Shown here one piece after another: positions 23,797 through 33,190 of a stretch of 64,000 bases of DNA. The notes below the pieces were generated by a model. The model was given only the letters and a program-made list of their open reading frames with translations. It made no database searches and had not been told where the DNA came from. Within the stretch, counting starts at the first letter, position 1; every line of letters starts with the position of its first letter. The stretch spans positions 7,296 to 71,295 of the forward strand of contig NZ_FNBX01000014.1 in assembly GCF_900102485.1 (NCBI RefSeq). The letters run 5' to 3'. The stretch comes from Desulfovibrio legallii. Its GTDB lineage: Bacteria; Desulfobacterota; Desulfovibrionia; Desulfovibrionales; Desulfovibrionaceae. Made by a program: the position numbers and the translations under genes.

Positions 23797-25176
23797 ATGA
23801 CAGGTTCCATCCAAAAAGGCCACGGCAGCCTGCTGCTGGCCGTCTGCGCCTCCCTCTTCTGCATGCCCTTCATGATGGCGGGGGTCAACGCCGTGCTGCC
23901 CCCCCTGGGGCACAGCCTGCACGCCAGCGCGCGCGAGCTGGGCCTTATGGGGGCCTTCTATTCCATGGGGCTGGCCGTGTTCCAGCTGGCGGGCGGCAGC
24001 CTGGGCGACATCTGGGGCTACCGCCGCGTTTTCCTCTGGGGCGTAGGCATTTTTGCCCTTACGGGCGCGCTGCTCGGCTTTGTCACCTCTGTGCCCGTTT
24101 TTCTGGCCCTGCGTTTTGTTCAGGGGCTGGGCGGGGCCATGTTCAACGCCTGCGGCCTGGCCCTGCTGGCCTCGGCCGCGCCCGACGGCAAGCGCGCCTC
24201 CTACCTGGGCTACAGCGGCTCGGCCGTATACGCGGGCATTGCCTGCGGCCCGCCCCTGGCCGGGCTGGTGGCCGGCAACCTGAGCTGGCGCTGGCTCTTC
24301 TGGGGCAATGCCCTGGCCTGTGTGGGCGTCTTTCTGCTCATGCGCTGCGCCGTGCGCCTGGACTGGAGCCCCGCCAAAGAGCGCTCCTTTGACTGGCGGG
24401 GCTGCGGCGTCTACGCCATGGCCATGACCGCCCTGACCTTCGGCTCCTCCGAGCTGGCCGACGCCCCCCTCCTGGCCGGGGGACTGCTGGCGGCCTTCGT
24501 TCTGCTGCTGGCCCTGTTCTGCCGCCTGGAGCTCAACAGCCCGCACCCCCTTCTGGATCTGCGCCTGCTGGCCCGCAACAGGGTTTTTGCCCTCTCCTCC
24601 CTGGCGGCCTTCATCAACTACAGTTCCTTTTTCGGGGTCATGTTCTTTTTCAGCCTCTATCTGCAGCTGGGCCGGGGGCTCAGCGTGCAGCAGGCCGGGC
24701 TCTTTCTGGCCGTGCAATCGCTGGTCCAGGCCATGACCACCCCCCTGGCCGCCCGGCTCTGCGCCGCGTTTCCGCCGGGCAGGGTCAGCGCCGTGGGCGT
24801 GGGCCTCTGCGGCCTGGGGCTGCTGGTCTGCGGCTTTCTGCGGCTTGATTCGCCCTTCTGGCTGCTGTTCGGGGCCATGGGCCTGCTGGGATCGGGCATC
24901 AGCCTGTTTGCCCTGCCCAACACCACCATCATCCTGGAAAGCGCGGGCCGGGACCATGTGGGCCAGGCATCGGGCCTCACCGGCGCGGTGCGCACGGGCG
25001 GCCAGCTCATCAACATGGCCTGCATCACCCTGACCCTGGGCTTCTTCCTGGGCGACAAACCCGCCAACGTCCAGAACATCGACGCCTTCATGGCCGCCAT
25101 GCGCACGGACCTCATCATCTTCGGCCTGCTCAACCTCCTGGCCGTGGGCTGCGTGCTGGCCCGCAACCGCAGCTGA
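23797..25176 (+). CDS. MFS transporter, DHA2 (14-TM drug/proton) type
   Basis: A 459-residue membrane protein with about 14 hydrophobic segments. GDIWGYRRVFLWGVGIF is motif A of DHA1/DHA2 exporters, and ALRFVQGLGGAMFNACGLALL with YSGSAVYAGIACGPPLAGLV matches motifs B and C (antiporter signature). It probably exports drugs or toxic metabolites by proton antiport; the substrate is unknown. ATG at 23797 is preferred over an upstream TTG. The divergent VTC gene starts 98 nt away. Confidence 0.85.
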   Translation: MTGSIQKGHGSLLLAVCASLFCMPFMMAGVNAVLPPLGHSLHASARELGLMGAFYSMGLAVFQLAGGSLGDIWGYRRVFLWGVGIFALTGALLGFVTSVPVFLALRFVQGLGGAMFNACGLALLASAAPDGKRASYLGYSGSAVYAGIACGPPLAGLVAGNLSWRWLFWGNALACVGVFLLMRCAVRLDWSPAKERSFDWRGCGVYAMAMTALTFGSSELADAPLLAGGLLAAFVLLLALFCRLELNSPHPLLDLRLLARNRVFALSSLAAFINYSSFFGVMFFFSLYLQLGRGLSVQQAGLFLAVQSLVQAMTTPLAARLCAAFPPGRVSAVGVGLCGLGLLVCGFLRLDSPFWLLFGAMGLLGSGISLFALPNTTIILESAGRDHVGQASGLTGAVRTGGQLINMACITLTLGFFLGDKPANVQNIDAFMAAMRTDLIIFGLLNLLAVGCVLARNRS

Positions 25177-25186
25177 GAAGAATTTG

Positions 25187-25345
25187 GAGAGGCTTTGCGG
25201 GGGACGAGAACTTTTGAGCGCTGCACTGTCTTTGCCCGTAACTAGCGCTGCTGTCTTTGCCCGTAACTTCCTTCGTCGTAACGGGCTAAGCTGCCCCCCA
25301 ATTCCCCCCCCCATACCCCCTCATCCTTCAAAAAACTTTTTCCCC
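25187..25345. repeat. Repeat family 1, copy D: composite form with inserted tandem units
   Basis: The left arm ends GAGAACTTTTG and the right flank carries the CCTCATCCTTCAAAAAAC block of family 1. In place of the short loop there is a ~75-nt insert made of two near-copies of an AGCGCTG...CTTTGCCCGTAACT unit (about 25-27 nt) and then CGTAACGGGCTAAGCT. It lies in the 311-nt gap after the DHA2 transporter. The same composite occurs at 44271-44433. Confidence 0.8.
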
Positions 25346-25487
25346 CAGATAACGCGACAGGCGTACTCAGGATGAGGGTGGGGAGTTTTTTGGGGGAGAA
25401 ATGCGGGCGCAGCTGACGGCGGGGCGTAAAAGACTCTAAAGTTTTTTTGCAGTCTGCCGAAAAAATGGGGTGAGGACGGTACACGCC

Positions 25488-25949
25488 ATGGCCGACGCCA
25501 CTACCGCACGTCTGCGCACCATGCTGCAGGGTTACGAGCAGCAGCTCCTGGCGGCCCGCAGATTGGCGCGCTTCCGCGCCCGCCGTCGGCTGGCCGTGGG
25601 CGAAGACCCGCGCGAACCGGACCCGACGCCCAAGCGGCGCGCCACCGTGGAACAGGTGGCCAGAGAGCTTTACGACATGCTGCTCTACACGGGCAGCGAC
25701 AACCCGGTGGTGGAAGACATCCGCCGGGAACTGAGCAAGGAGGTGGGGCGCGAGGTGCGCTTCACCTATCCGCCGGGCGGCAGCCTGTGCGTGGTGGCCC
25801 AGGGGCCCGACGCCGCTGAAGCCCTTACTGCGGAACAACAGCGCGCCGCGCGCCGCGCCCTGTGGGGCATCACGCGCCGCCGGGTGGACGCCGGCGTGCT
25901 GGACCCCGCCGCCGGCAAGCCGGCGGACGATTCCCAAAGCAAGATCTGA
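25488..25949 (+). CDS. DVU0524-family FlgM-associated protein
   Basis: A 153-residue basic, mostly helical protein. The order here (this protein, 45 nt, flgM) is the conserved pairing seen in Desulfovibrio, where the DVU0524-type gene precedes flgM. Recognisable stretches are QQLLAARRLARFRARRRLA, RRATVEQVARELYDMLLYTG and EDIRRELSKEVGREVRFTYPPGG. ATG at 25488 follows GAGGA by 11 bases; a GTG six codons upstream is the alternative. No biochemical function is known. Its role in flagellar export or sigma-28 control is inferred from position. Confidence 0.8.
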   Translation: MADATTARLRTMLQGYEQQLLAARRLARFRARRRLAVGEDPREPDPTPKRRATVEQVARELYDMLLYTGSDNPVVEDIRRELSKEVGREVRFTYPPGGSLCVVAQGPDAAEALTAEQQRAARRALWGITRRRVDAGVLDPAAGKPADDSQSKI

Positions 25950-25994
25950 GTTTCCCGCGCGGCCTGCTTCTGACCGTGCCCGAGGGAGATCCCC

Positions 25995-26303
25995 ATGAAG
26001 ATAGAAAATAACGTCCAAACATTTTTTGATCCCTATGCCGCCTCCTCGGCGACGGACAAGGCCACGCAGGCCCGGGCAGCGGATGCCGCCGCCCCCCAGA
26101 CCGAAGGCGGCGATACGGTCAGCGTCTCGCAGGACGCCCTGCTCCTGACCGAAGCCCGCCGCACAGCCCAGAACACCCCCGACGTGCGCGCCGACAAGGT
26201 GGCAACGCTGCGCCAGGAGGTGGCTGACGGAACCTACGCTGTGGACAGCCGCCGCATCGCGCAGAGCCTGATCCGCGAGGAGCCGGGCCTCTTCCAGCTG
26301 TAA
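25995..26303 (+). CDS. flgM: Anti-sigma-28 factor FlgM
   Basis: A 102-residue protein. The disordered N-terminal half is rich in Ala, Thr and Asp, and the C-terminal sigma-28-binding half reads VRADKVATLRQEVADGTYAV followed by DSRRIAQSLIREEPGLF, the FlgM consensus. DTVSVSQDALLL is the usual linker before it. FlgM holds FliA inactive until it is exported through the completed flagellar hook. A GAGGGAGA ribosome-binding site precedes the ATG. No other flagellar gene is in the window. Confidence 0.93.
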   Translation: MKIENNVQTFFDPYAASSATDKATQARAADAAAPQTEGGDTVSVSQDALLLTEARRTAQNTPDVRADKVATLRQEVADGTYAVDSRRIAQSLIREEPGLFQL

Positions 26304-26390
26304 TCCCCACCCCGCCGTAAGGCCCCCCGGCAGAAGGACGCGGCCCGTCGCCCGCATGACAGGCCGCCCGCCTTGCGTTATGCTGCGGCC

Positions 26391-28844
26391 ATGAGCGAAC
26401 CGAGCATGGAACGGCGGGCCTTTGTGGCCTGCGGGCAGGTGCAGGGCGTGGGCTTTCGCCCCTTTGTCTACCGTCTGGCCCGCGAAGAAGGCCTCACGGG
26501 CAGCGTGGGCAACACCTCAGAAGGCGTGCGCATGGAGGTGCAGGGCCCGGCCCCGGCCGTGTCCGCCTTTGGCCGCCGCCTGCGAGCCGAGCTGCCCCCC
26601 CTGGCCCGCCTCACGGGGGTGCGGGAAGAACCGCTGCCCCTGCAGGCGGATGAGGCCGCCTTCCGCATTGTGCCCAGCCAGGGGCACAGCGGGCACAGCG
26701 TGCTGGTCAGCCCGGACATGGGCCTCTGCGACCAGTGCCTGGCCGAGATGCGCGATCCGGCCAACCCCCGCCATGCCTACCCTTTTACCAACTGCACCAA
26801 CTGCGGCCCGCGTTATACCATCACCCGCGCCATTCCTTATGATAGGGCCGTGACCAGCATGGCCTGCTTCCCCCTCTGCCCGCGCTGCGCCGCGGAGTAC
26901 GCCGACCCCCTGGACCGGCGCTTCCACGCCCAGCCCATTGCCTGCCCGGACTGCGGCCCCCGGCTCTGGTTCGTCAGCCGGGCGGACAAGGCGGCCTGCC
27001 GCACGGCCGCGCCCACCGCCGCGCCGGGGCGGGATGCGGCCGCCGCCGCGCAGCAGGCCCTGCGCGACGCCGCGGCTCTGCTCCTGGCGGGCGGCATTCT
27101 GGCCCTCAAGGGCCTGGGCGGCTTTCAGCTGGCCTGTGACGCCCGTCGGGCGGATGCGGTGCGCGCGCTGCGGCAGCGCAAACAGCGCCCGCACAAGCCC
27201 CTGGCCCTCATGACGGCGGACCTGGCGGGGGCGCGCAGCCTGTGCGCCCTCACGCCGGAGCACGAGGCCCTGCTGCAGAGTCCGGAAAAGCCCATTGTGC
27301 TCTGCCCCTGCCGGGCGGATGCGGCCCTGCCGCCGGAAATCGCCCCGGATACGGGGCAGGTGGGCCTGATGCTGCCCTACACCCCCCTGCACGCCGCGCT
27401 TTTTGATCTGCTGGCCGCCCGCGCAGCCCTGCCGCCCGTCCTGGTCATGACCTCGGCCAACGCAAGCGGCGAACCCATCTGCCTGGGCAACCGCGAGGCC
27501 CTTGACCGCCTGGAACGCCTGGCCGACGCCTGGCTGCTCCACGATCGGGACATTCTGGTCCGGGTGGACGACAGCGTGGTGACCCTGCAGCCCGGCCCGG
27601 CCGGGACCAGCGCGGCCCAGCCCCTCTTTTATCGCCGGGCGCGCGGCTATGTGCCGCGTCCGGTCTTTCTGCCGCCCCAGGAGGCCCACGGCCCCTGCGT
27701 GCTGGGAACCGGCGCTGAGCTCAAAGCCACCTTCTGCCTCACGCGCGGGCGGGAGGCCTTTGTGGGGCAGCACATCGGCGATCTGGAAAACCCGGCCACC
27801 CTGAATTTTTATGAAGAAGCGGCCGCCCACCTGGAGGCCCTGCTGGAAGTGCGCCCGGCGGCCCTGGTCTGCGATCTGCACCCCGACTTTCTCTCCACCC
27901 GCTACGCGCGGGAACGCGCCGCGCGCCAGGGCCTGCCCCTCTGGTCCCTGCAGCACCACGCGGCCCACGCCGCCGCCGTGCTGGCGGAAAACGGCCGGTA
28001 CGCTCCGGCCCTGGCCCTCTGCCTGGACGGCACGGGCCTGGGGGAGGACGGCACGGTCTGGGGCGGCGAGCTGCTGCTGCTGGAGCTGGACGCGCCGCGC
28101 TGGCAACGGCTGGGGCGGCTTGCCCCCTTTGCCCTGCCCGGCGGGGACGCGGCCGTGCGCGAACCCTGGCGCATCGCCCTGAGCCTTGCCCAGCGCGCCG
28201 GCCTGGAGGACGCGGACTGGGTGACGCACGATGGGGGAGCGCAGGACGCGGCCATTGCCGCAGTAAAAGAAATGCTGCGCCGCAAGGTCAACTGCCCCCT
28301 GACCTCCAGCTGCGGCCGTCTGTTCGACGCTGCGGCCGCGGCCCTGGGGCTCTGCGCCCGCACCACCTATGAAGGACAGGCGGCCATCCGCCTGGAGGAC
28401 GCCGCGGTCCGCCCGGAAGGCGGACTGGAGCGGGCCACGGCCGCGGCCCTGCGGGGGGAGACCCCGCCGCCCGCCGCCTGGGGGACCGTGGAGCCTGTCT
28501 GGCGGGACGGCCTGTGGGAAGTGGACAGCGCCCGCCTGTTCGGCCTGACGGCCACGGCCCGGCGGGAGGGCCTGCCCGTGGGGGAAGCGGCGGCCCGCTT
28601 CCATCTGCGTCTGGCCGCCAGCCTGGCGCGGATGGCGGCCCAGGCCGCGGGCCAGCACGGCGTTGACGCTGTGGGCCTTTCCGGCGGGGTTCTGCAGAAC
28701 GCCCTGCTGGCCCGGCTGCTGCCGCTGGCCCTGCGCGCGCACGGGCTGACGCCGCTCACCCACCACGAACTGCCCCCAGGGGACGGCGGCCTTTCCCTGG
28801 GCCAGGCCGTGTGGGGGCGTCGCCTGCTGGCGACGGGGAAATAA
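26391..28844 (+). CDS. hypF: Carbamoyltransferase HypF (hydrogenase maturation)
   Basis: An 817-residue multidomain enzyme that makes the thiocarboxamide on HypE, source of the CN ligands of [NiFe]-hydrogenase. Domains in order: acylphosphatase (CGQVQGVGFRPFVYRLA, 14-30); two zinc fingers (C113-x2-C116 with C135-x2-C138, C163-x2-C166 with C185-x2-C188); a YrdC/Sua5-like domain (from ~225, KGLGGFQLACDA and RKQRPHKPLALM); and a Kae1-like domain with HHAAHAAAV and LSGGVLQNALL. The start at MSEPSMERR is chosen over one six codons upstream; MERRAF is also possible. No other hyp gene is adjacent. Confidence 0.96.
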   Translation: MSEPSMERRAFVACGQVQGVGFRPFVYRLAREEGLTGSVGNTSEGVRMEVQGPAPAVSAFGRRLRAELPPLARLTGVREEPLPLQADEAAFRIVPSQGHSGHSVLVSPDMGLCDQCLAEMRDPANPRHAYPFTNCTNCGPRYTITRAIPYDRAVTSMACFPLCPRCAAEYADPLDRRFHAQPIACPDCGPRLWFVSRADKAACRTAAPTAAPGRDAAAAAQQALRDAAALLLAGGILALKGLGGFQLACDARRADAVRALRQRKQRPHKPLALMTADLAGARSLCALTPEHEALLQSPEKPIVLCPCRADAALPPEIAPDTGQVGLMLPYTPLHAALFDLLAARAALPPVLVMTSANASGEPICLGNREALDRLERLADAWLLHDRDILVRVDDSVVTLQPGPAGTSAAQPLFYRRARGYVPRPVFLPPQEAHGPCVLGTGAELKATFCLTRGREAFVGQHIGDLENPATLNFYEEAAAHLEALLEVRPAALVCDLHPDFLSTRYARERAARQGLPLWSLQHHAAHAAAVLAENGRYAPALALCLDGTGLGEDGTVWGGELLLLELDAPRWQRLGRLAPFALPGGDAAVREPWRIALSLAQRAGLEDADWVTHDGGAQDAAIAAVKEMLRRKVNCPLTSSCGRLFDAAAAALGLCARTTYEGQAAIRLEDAAVRPEGGLERATAAALRGETPPPAAWGTVEPVWRDGLWEVDSARLFGLTATARREGLPVGEAAARFHLRLAASLARMAAQAAGQHGVDAVGLSGGVLQNALLARLLPLALRAHGLTPLTHHELPPGDGGLSLGQAVWGRRLLATGK

Positions 28845-28989
28845 ACAGTCAGAGGGGCGGGAGCCTGCCCAGACCTTATAACCCGCACCGCCCAGCGCGC
28901 CTTGGGGCGGCGGAGCGCAGGAAGGCGCCCCTCGGCGGATACCCGTTTGCGGCCGCAGGCCCTTGCAAGGCGCAGCGCGTCGGGCGGGG

Positions 28990-29658
28990 CTACCGCAGCA
29001 CGCAGCCGCCGCTTTCCAGCTTCTTGTACAGCCAGGCGTAGTCCAGCTTGCCTTCGCGGGCGATGCGCGCCAGTTTGGCCTGGCCGTCCTCGGCCAGCCC
29101 TCGCGCCCTGTCCGCCGCTTCTTGCGCCTCTTGGGGCCGCACGGCCACCAGACCGTCTGCGTCGCCCAGGATGATGTCGCCGGGATTGATGACCGCATTG
29201 CCCATGGCCACGGGCACGTTCACAGCGCCGCACGCGCCCTTGTACGGCCCGTTGGGCGAAACGGCGCGGGCGTAAACGGGAAAATCCAGCTGCCGCAGGG
29301 CGGCCGCGTCGCGCACGGCTCCGTCGATGACAAAGCCCGCGAGCCCCCGGCGCAGAGCTAGGTTGGCCATAATCTCGCCGGTGACGGCGCGCTCCGTATA
29401 TCCGGCGCAGGAAACCACCAGCACATCGCCGGGCAGGGCGTTGTCCACAGCATAGTAAAGCAGAAGGTTTTCACTGGCGGGCAGGTTGACGGTGTAGGCT
29501 GTGCCCAGCAGTTGGTCGCGGCCCAGAGGCTTGAGGGCCGAGGGCAAGGCGGCGTTGCGGCCCAGAACGTCGCAGACGTCGGCCACGGCCAGATCGGCAA
29601 ACAAGGCCGTCAGTTCGGGATCGGGACGAACAATTTCACGGTTGATGGCGTAACGCAT
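28990..29658 (-). CDS. RraA family protein (aldolase/decarboxylase-like)
   Basis: A 222-residue protein of the RraA/HMG-aldolase family. Diagnostic stretches are VADVCDVLGRN, GTAYTVNLP, GEIMANLALRRGLAGFVIDG followed by AVRD, the metal-binding segment with the catalytic Arg-Asp pair, and NPGDIILGDADGLVAVR. Catalytic members are divalent-metal class II 4-hydroxy-4-methyl-2-oxoglutarate aldolases or oxaloacetate decarboxylases; others inhibit RNase E. As last gene of an operon with a transporter, lyase and racemase, a role in acid catabolism is more likely than RNase control. The gap to larA is 34 nt. Confidence 0.85.
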   Translation of the reverse strand: MRYAINREIVRPDPELTALFADLAVADVCDVLGRNAALPSALKPLGRDQLLGTAYTVNLPASENLLLYYAVDNALPGDVLVVSCAGYTERAVTGEIMANLALRRGLAGFVIDGAVRDAAALRQLDFPVYARAVSPNGPYKGACGAVNVPVAMGNAVINPGDIILGDADGLVAVRPQEAQEAADRARGLAEDGQAKLARIAREGKLDYAWLYKKLESGGCVLR

Positions 29659-29692
29659 GGGCTATCCTTTTCCGCGCGTGCCGTACGCGCCC

Positions 29693-30943
29693 TCAAGCGG
29701 TATAAAAAAACGTGGAGTTGGCGTGGGTGAGAATGCCCACTTTTGCTGCCGGGCATTGGGCAAGCCAGGCCTGCAGCACGGTTTGCGCGTCGCCTTTGCG
29801 CAGCAGACAACGGGCCACATCAGCCTCCGGAAGGTCCGTATGCAGCACCAGCTCGTGGTTCGAGGCCACGCGGCCGAACAAAAAGGCTTTGTGCGCCCCC
29901 ATCTGGAAGTCGCGCTGCGCAAAGTCCCGCATCAGGTCTTCCTGGGTATGGAAACGGGCCACATAGCTCTCGTAGCGATCATCGCCGATGCCCTGGGCGC
30001 ACTGGGCCGCCAGCAGAATCTTTCCGCCGGGGGCGGCGCAGTGGCGGGCGGCGTCCAGGGCCTTTTGCGCCTGATACAGGCAGATATCCTTGGGCGCGCC
30101 GCCGCATGAGGCCACGACAATATCGAAATTTTCCTTCAGCTCATGGCCGTAAAGTCTGCTGGTCTCCCTGGCGGCCTGGCGCAACACCGAGGGCGGATCT
30201 CCCACAAACAGCGCCGCCACCTCCTTGCCGGAGGTCAGGGCCACATTGACCGCCAGTCGGACGCCCGCCAGCACGCCGGCCTCATTAAGGTCTTCGCGTA
30301 CGGGGTTGCCCTCTATATTGCCCGCAAAGGCCCCATCCCGGCAGAGCATGCTGTGGTTGCGCGCAATCATGGCGGCAGAGGCGCAGCCCACCACCACGCC
30401 TTTGGCCCCGCCCGTGAACCCGGCAAACTGATGGGCGTCCACCATGCCCATGACGATTTTTAATTCCGCATCGGCGTAAGCGGCGTTGATCTCCACCGGC
30501 GTGCCCCTGCTGGTGACGCCCATTCGCCGCATGGGCGAATTTTGGGCATCGTGGGCCACCACAGTGCAGCCGAGCAGGTCTTCCGGCAGAATGCGCGCCA
30601 GCTGGGCCGCATCCGGAGGTTCGTGCAGGCCGCCGCCCACCACGATGCGCACACGGTCATGCGGCAGCAGGGGAAAGGCTTTGAACAGCCGTTCCAGCAG
30701 CGGGGGCAACAGAAGTTTTATGGGGAAAGGCCGCGTTTCATCCGGCACCGCAATGGCAACAGTGACGGGCGCGGCCATTTCCTCAAGGCGCGGGCAGCCT
30801 ACCGGCGCATCCAGGGCCGCGGCAAATGCGGCAACAGGGTCACGCAAAGGCGGCACATGCCGCGGTGTGACAACGGTGACCGGTTGTGTGTCCGGCAGGT
30901 CGACACAAAGACTGCCTGTGCCATATTTAATGGGATACTGCAT
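29693..30943 (-). CDS. larA: LarA-type nickel-dependent 2-hydroxyacid racemase
   Basis: A 416-residue LarA homolog. All six functional residues of Lactiplantibacillus LarA have counterparts: Asp68 and Arg71 (PDETRP), His107 (GGGLHEPP), His171 (DAHQFAGFTGGAK), Lys181 (cofactor-bearing lysine) and His197 (NHSM). The enzyme uses the Ni-pincer (NPN) cofactor to invert 2-hydroxyacids. Lactate is the founding substrate, but the wider family acts on many acids. No larB/C/E cofactor genes lie within the window. Placement in the lyase-transporter operon suggests it converts the wrong enantiomer of the imported acid. Confidence 0.85.
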   Translation of the reverse strand: MQYPIKYGTGSLCVDLPDTQPVTVVTPRHVPPLRDPVAAFAAALDAPVGCPRLEEMAAPVTVAIAVPDETRPFPIKLLLPPLLERLFKAFPLLPHDRVRIVVGGGLHEPPDAAQLARILPEDLLGCTVVAHDAQNSPMRRMGVTSRGTPVEINAAYADAELKIVMGMVDAHQFAGFTGGAKGVVVGCASAAMIARNHSMLCRDGAFAGNIEGNPVREDLNEAGVLAGVRLAVNVALTSGKEVAALFVGDPPSVLRQAARETSRLYGHELKENFDIVVASCGGAPKDICLYQAQKALDAARHCAAPGGKILLAAQCAQGIGDDRYESYVARFHTQEDLMRDFAQRDFQMGAHKAFLFGRVASNHELVLHTDLPEADVARCLLRKGDAQTVLQAWLAQCPAAKVGILTHANSTFFYTA

Positions 30944-30992
30944 CGCTGTACCTCAGTACGGCGGCGACGGCACGCCGTCGCCGCCTCCAGAA

Positions 30993-31454
30993 TTAAAACA
31001 GCAGGCCTGTGGGCGTAGGAACGTTGAGCAACTTGACGAAACAGACCCAGAGCAAGGCGCAGAATACCACGCTGTACAGCGCGCTGACCTTGAACAAGTG
31101 CCCCATGCCGTGCGCCTTATCGCCCAGGATGAGCGCCGCGCAGATAAGAAAGGCCAGCGTGCTGCTGAAAAAGCCCAGAATGCTGATGAGCACTGCGTAC
31201 ACCAGACCGAGCGCCGCAATAATGCCCACCTTGGGCCAGGCTACGGGCTCTTGTTCGCCCTCGGCGAGGGCCTCTTTGCGGCGCAGCCAGAAGCCTTTGC
31301 CCACAAACCAGAAGCCGCCCAGGACGATGACCACCAGCAAAGCCTGTGGAAAGACGCGGCTGACGCCTTCCAGTTCCGCCATCTGTATGGCAAAGGCCGC
31401 GCCAATGCCAAGGAAACTCAAGCCGCAAAGGATGTCGGTGCTGCTTTTACGCAT
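30993..31454 (-). CDS. Tripartite tricarboxylate transporter, small membrane subunit (TctB)
   Basis: A 153-residue protein with four predicted membrane helices, starting MRKSSTDILCGLSFLGIGAA, which is the usual TctB size and layout. Its start lies inside the last codons of tctA (8-nt overlap), giving coupled translation. TctB is the non-conserved small partner of TctA in solute-binding-protein-dependent TTT uptake systems. Confidence 0.87.
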   Translation of the reverse strand: MRKSSTDILCGLSFLGIGAAFAIQMAELEGVSRVFPQALLVVIVLGGFWFVGKGFWLRRKEALAEGEQEPVAWPKVGIIAALGLVYAVLISILGFFSSTLAFLICAALILGDKAHGMGHLFKVSALYSVVFCALLWVCFVKLLNVPTPTGLLF

Positions 31455-33003
31455 GGTCGTTCTCCTTGGCGCGATCCTCATTGCAGCGGCACTGGGCCTC
31501 GCGTTCCTGCTCGCGCAGTTTTTTCAGGTGCAGCAGGTAGGGCGTCGCCAGCGAAAGGGCCAGGGCCACAATCAGCACCTTGTTGATGGCCCCTTCAAAC
31601 ATGATGGCCGGCAGGCCGCCCTCTACGGAATGCGCCAGGTCAAGGCACTTGCCGAGGTTTTCTTCAATCATGGGCCCGAGAATGACGCCTAGAGCCATGG
31701 CCCCGGTGTCCATACCCAGCTTGCCGCCAAAAAAGCCCACAAAGCCAAAGGCCAGCACCACCCAGATATCTACCACGCTGTTGGCGATGGCATAGGCGCC
31801 GATGTAGGAAAGCACCACAATGCTGATGGCCACGAAGGTCAGGCGGATGGTCAGCAGCTTGGCCATGCAGCGGCAGAGCACAAAGCCGATGGGCACCATA
31901 AGCAGGTTTACGGCAAACTGCGAGAAGATGAAGGTGTAGGCCAGCTCGCCGGTGGCGGTAAAAATCTTGAAGCCCGGCTGGATGCCGTGAGCCATGAGCG
32001 CGCCCAGAATGACGGCGGCCACGGCGCTGCCGGGAATGCCCAAAGTCAGCATGGGGATCAGCGAGCCGCCGATGACGGCGTTGTTGGCGCTTTCCGACGA
32101 GGCCACGCCCTCAAGGCAGCCCGTGCCGTACTTAGCAGGATCCTTGGACCAGCGTTTGCTTTCGTTATAGGCGATGATGGAGGCTATCTCGCCGCCCGCG
32201 CCGGGCAGCATGCCCACCCAGGTGCCGATGAGCGAAGAGCGCAGCAGCACTTTTTTGCAGCGCCCGGCCAGATAATTGAACGTGCGGCGGAAGGTGCCCT
32301 TGCGGGGATTGTATTCCGCCACAAAAGTTTTGTCCGTACCGATGAGATACAGCACCTGCGAAAAGGAAAACAGGCCGATCATGCAGGGAATAACCGAAAC
32401 GCCCTGCATGAGGGAATAGCTGCCAAAGGTAAAGCGCGGCACGCCCGTATTGGGGTCCAGCCCGATGGTGGAAACCAGCAGGCCGATGGCCCCGGAAACA
32501 ATGCCCTTGCCCATGTTGCCGGGGCTCATGACGGCAATGGTGCTCAAGCCGAACAGGCAGAGCCAGAAGTTTTCCGGCCCGCCGAAGCGCAGGGCGAAAC
32601 GGGCCAGGGCCCCGGCGAGAAAGAGGAGGAAAAATACCCCCACAATGCCGCCGAAGGCCGAAGAGAGCAAAGAAGTGTACAGGGCGGCGTCGGCCTCGCC
32701 GCGTTTGGTCAGGGGCCAGCCGTCAAAGGTGGTGGCCACGGAAGAAGGTGTGCCCGGCGTACAGATGAGAATGGCGGAGTTGGTGCCGCCGTAAATGGCG
32801 CCCACATAAATGGCCCCCAGCATGACCAGACCGGACGTGGGGGACATGGCAAAGGTTACCGGCACCATGAGGGCCACGCCCATGGTGGCGGAAAGCCCCG
32901 GCAGCGCCCCGATGATAATGCCGCCCGCCAGCCCCAGAATCATGAGCACGATGTTGAAAGGGTCCAGAAGGTTGAGCAGGGAAGGAACAATAAATTCTGT
33001 CAT
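31447..33003 (-). CDS. Tripartite tricarboxylate transporter, large membrane subunit (TctA)
   Basis: A 518-residue membrane protein with about 11-12 helices. Family signatures are GALPGLSATMGVALMVPVTF, YVGAIYGGTNSAILICTPGT, GTWVGMLPGAGGEIASIIAY and LTLGIPGSAVAAVILGAL. It forms the ion-coupled channel for the acid delivered by the TctC-type binding protein. The ATG at 33003 follows AAGGAA; the longer frame upstream is non-coding. The order TctC-TctA-TctB matches this transporter type, and TTT systems are known to import sulfolactate and other organic acids. Confidence 0.93.
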   Translation of the reverse strand: MTEFIVPSLLNLLDPFNIVLMILGLAGGIIIGALPGLSATMGVALMVPVTFAMSPTSGLVMLGAIYVGAIYGGTNSAILICTPGTPSSVATTFDGWPLTKRGEADAALYTSLLSSAFGGIVGVFFLLFLAGALARFALRFGGPENFWLCLFGLSTIAVMSPGNMGKGIVSGAIGLLVSTIGLDPNTGVPRFTFGSYSLMQGVSVIPCMIGLFSFSQVLYLIGTDKTFVAEYNPRKGTFRRTFNYLAGRCKKVLLRSSLIGTWVGMLPGAGGEIASIIAYNESKRWSKDPAKYGTGCLEGVASSESANNAVIGGSLIPMLTLGIPGSAVAAVILGALMAHGIQPGFKIFTATGELAYTFIFSQFAVNLLMVPIGFVLCRCMAKLLTIRLTFVAISIVVLSYIGAYAIANSVVDIWVVLAFGFVGFFGGKLGMDTGAMALGVILGPMIEENLGKCLDLAHSVEGGLPAIMFEGAINKVLIVALALSLATPYLLHLKKLREQEREAQCRCNEDRAKENDHA

Positions 33004-33190
33004 TGGGGGTTCCTTGATCTTCAGGGCGGCGGGCAAAGCCGCCCCGACTGCGGTTTGGGCTGGTCCCGCTGCGGAACCGGCGGAGAAAAAGCTGGGCTGC
33101 GCCGCGCGGGTGCGGAGCGGTTGTGCCGCCGCCATGCTGTACTGACGGCGAACCGCCCCGCCCGTATGAGGGGAAAGAGCGCGGCCAGGC

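Noticed and set aside
26517-29198. Long minus-strand open frame opposite hypF
   Set aside because: hypF on the plus strand is complete with all domains; the opposite frame is a GC-rich shadow.
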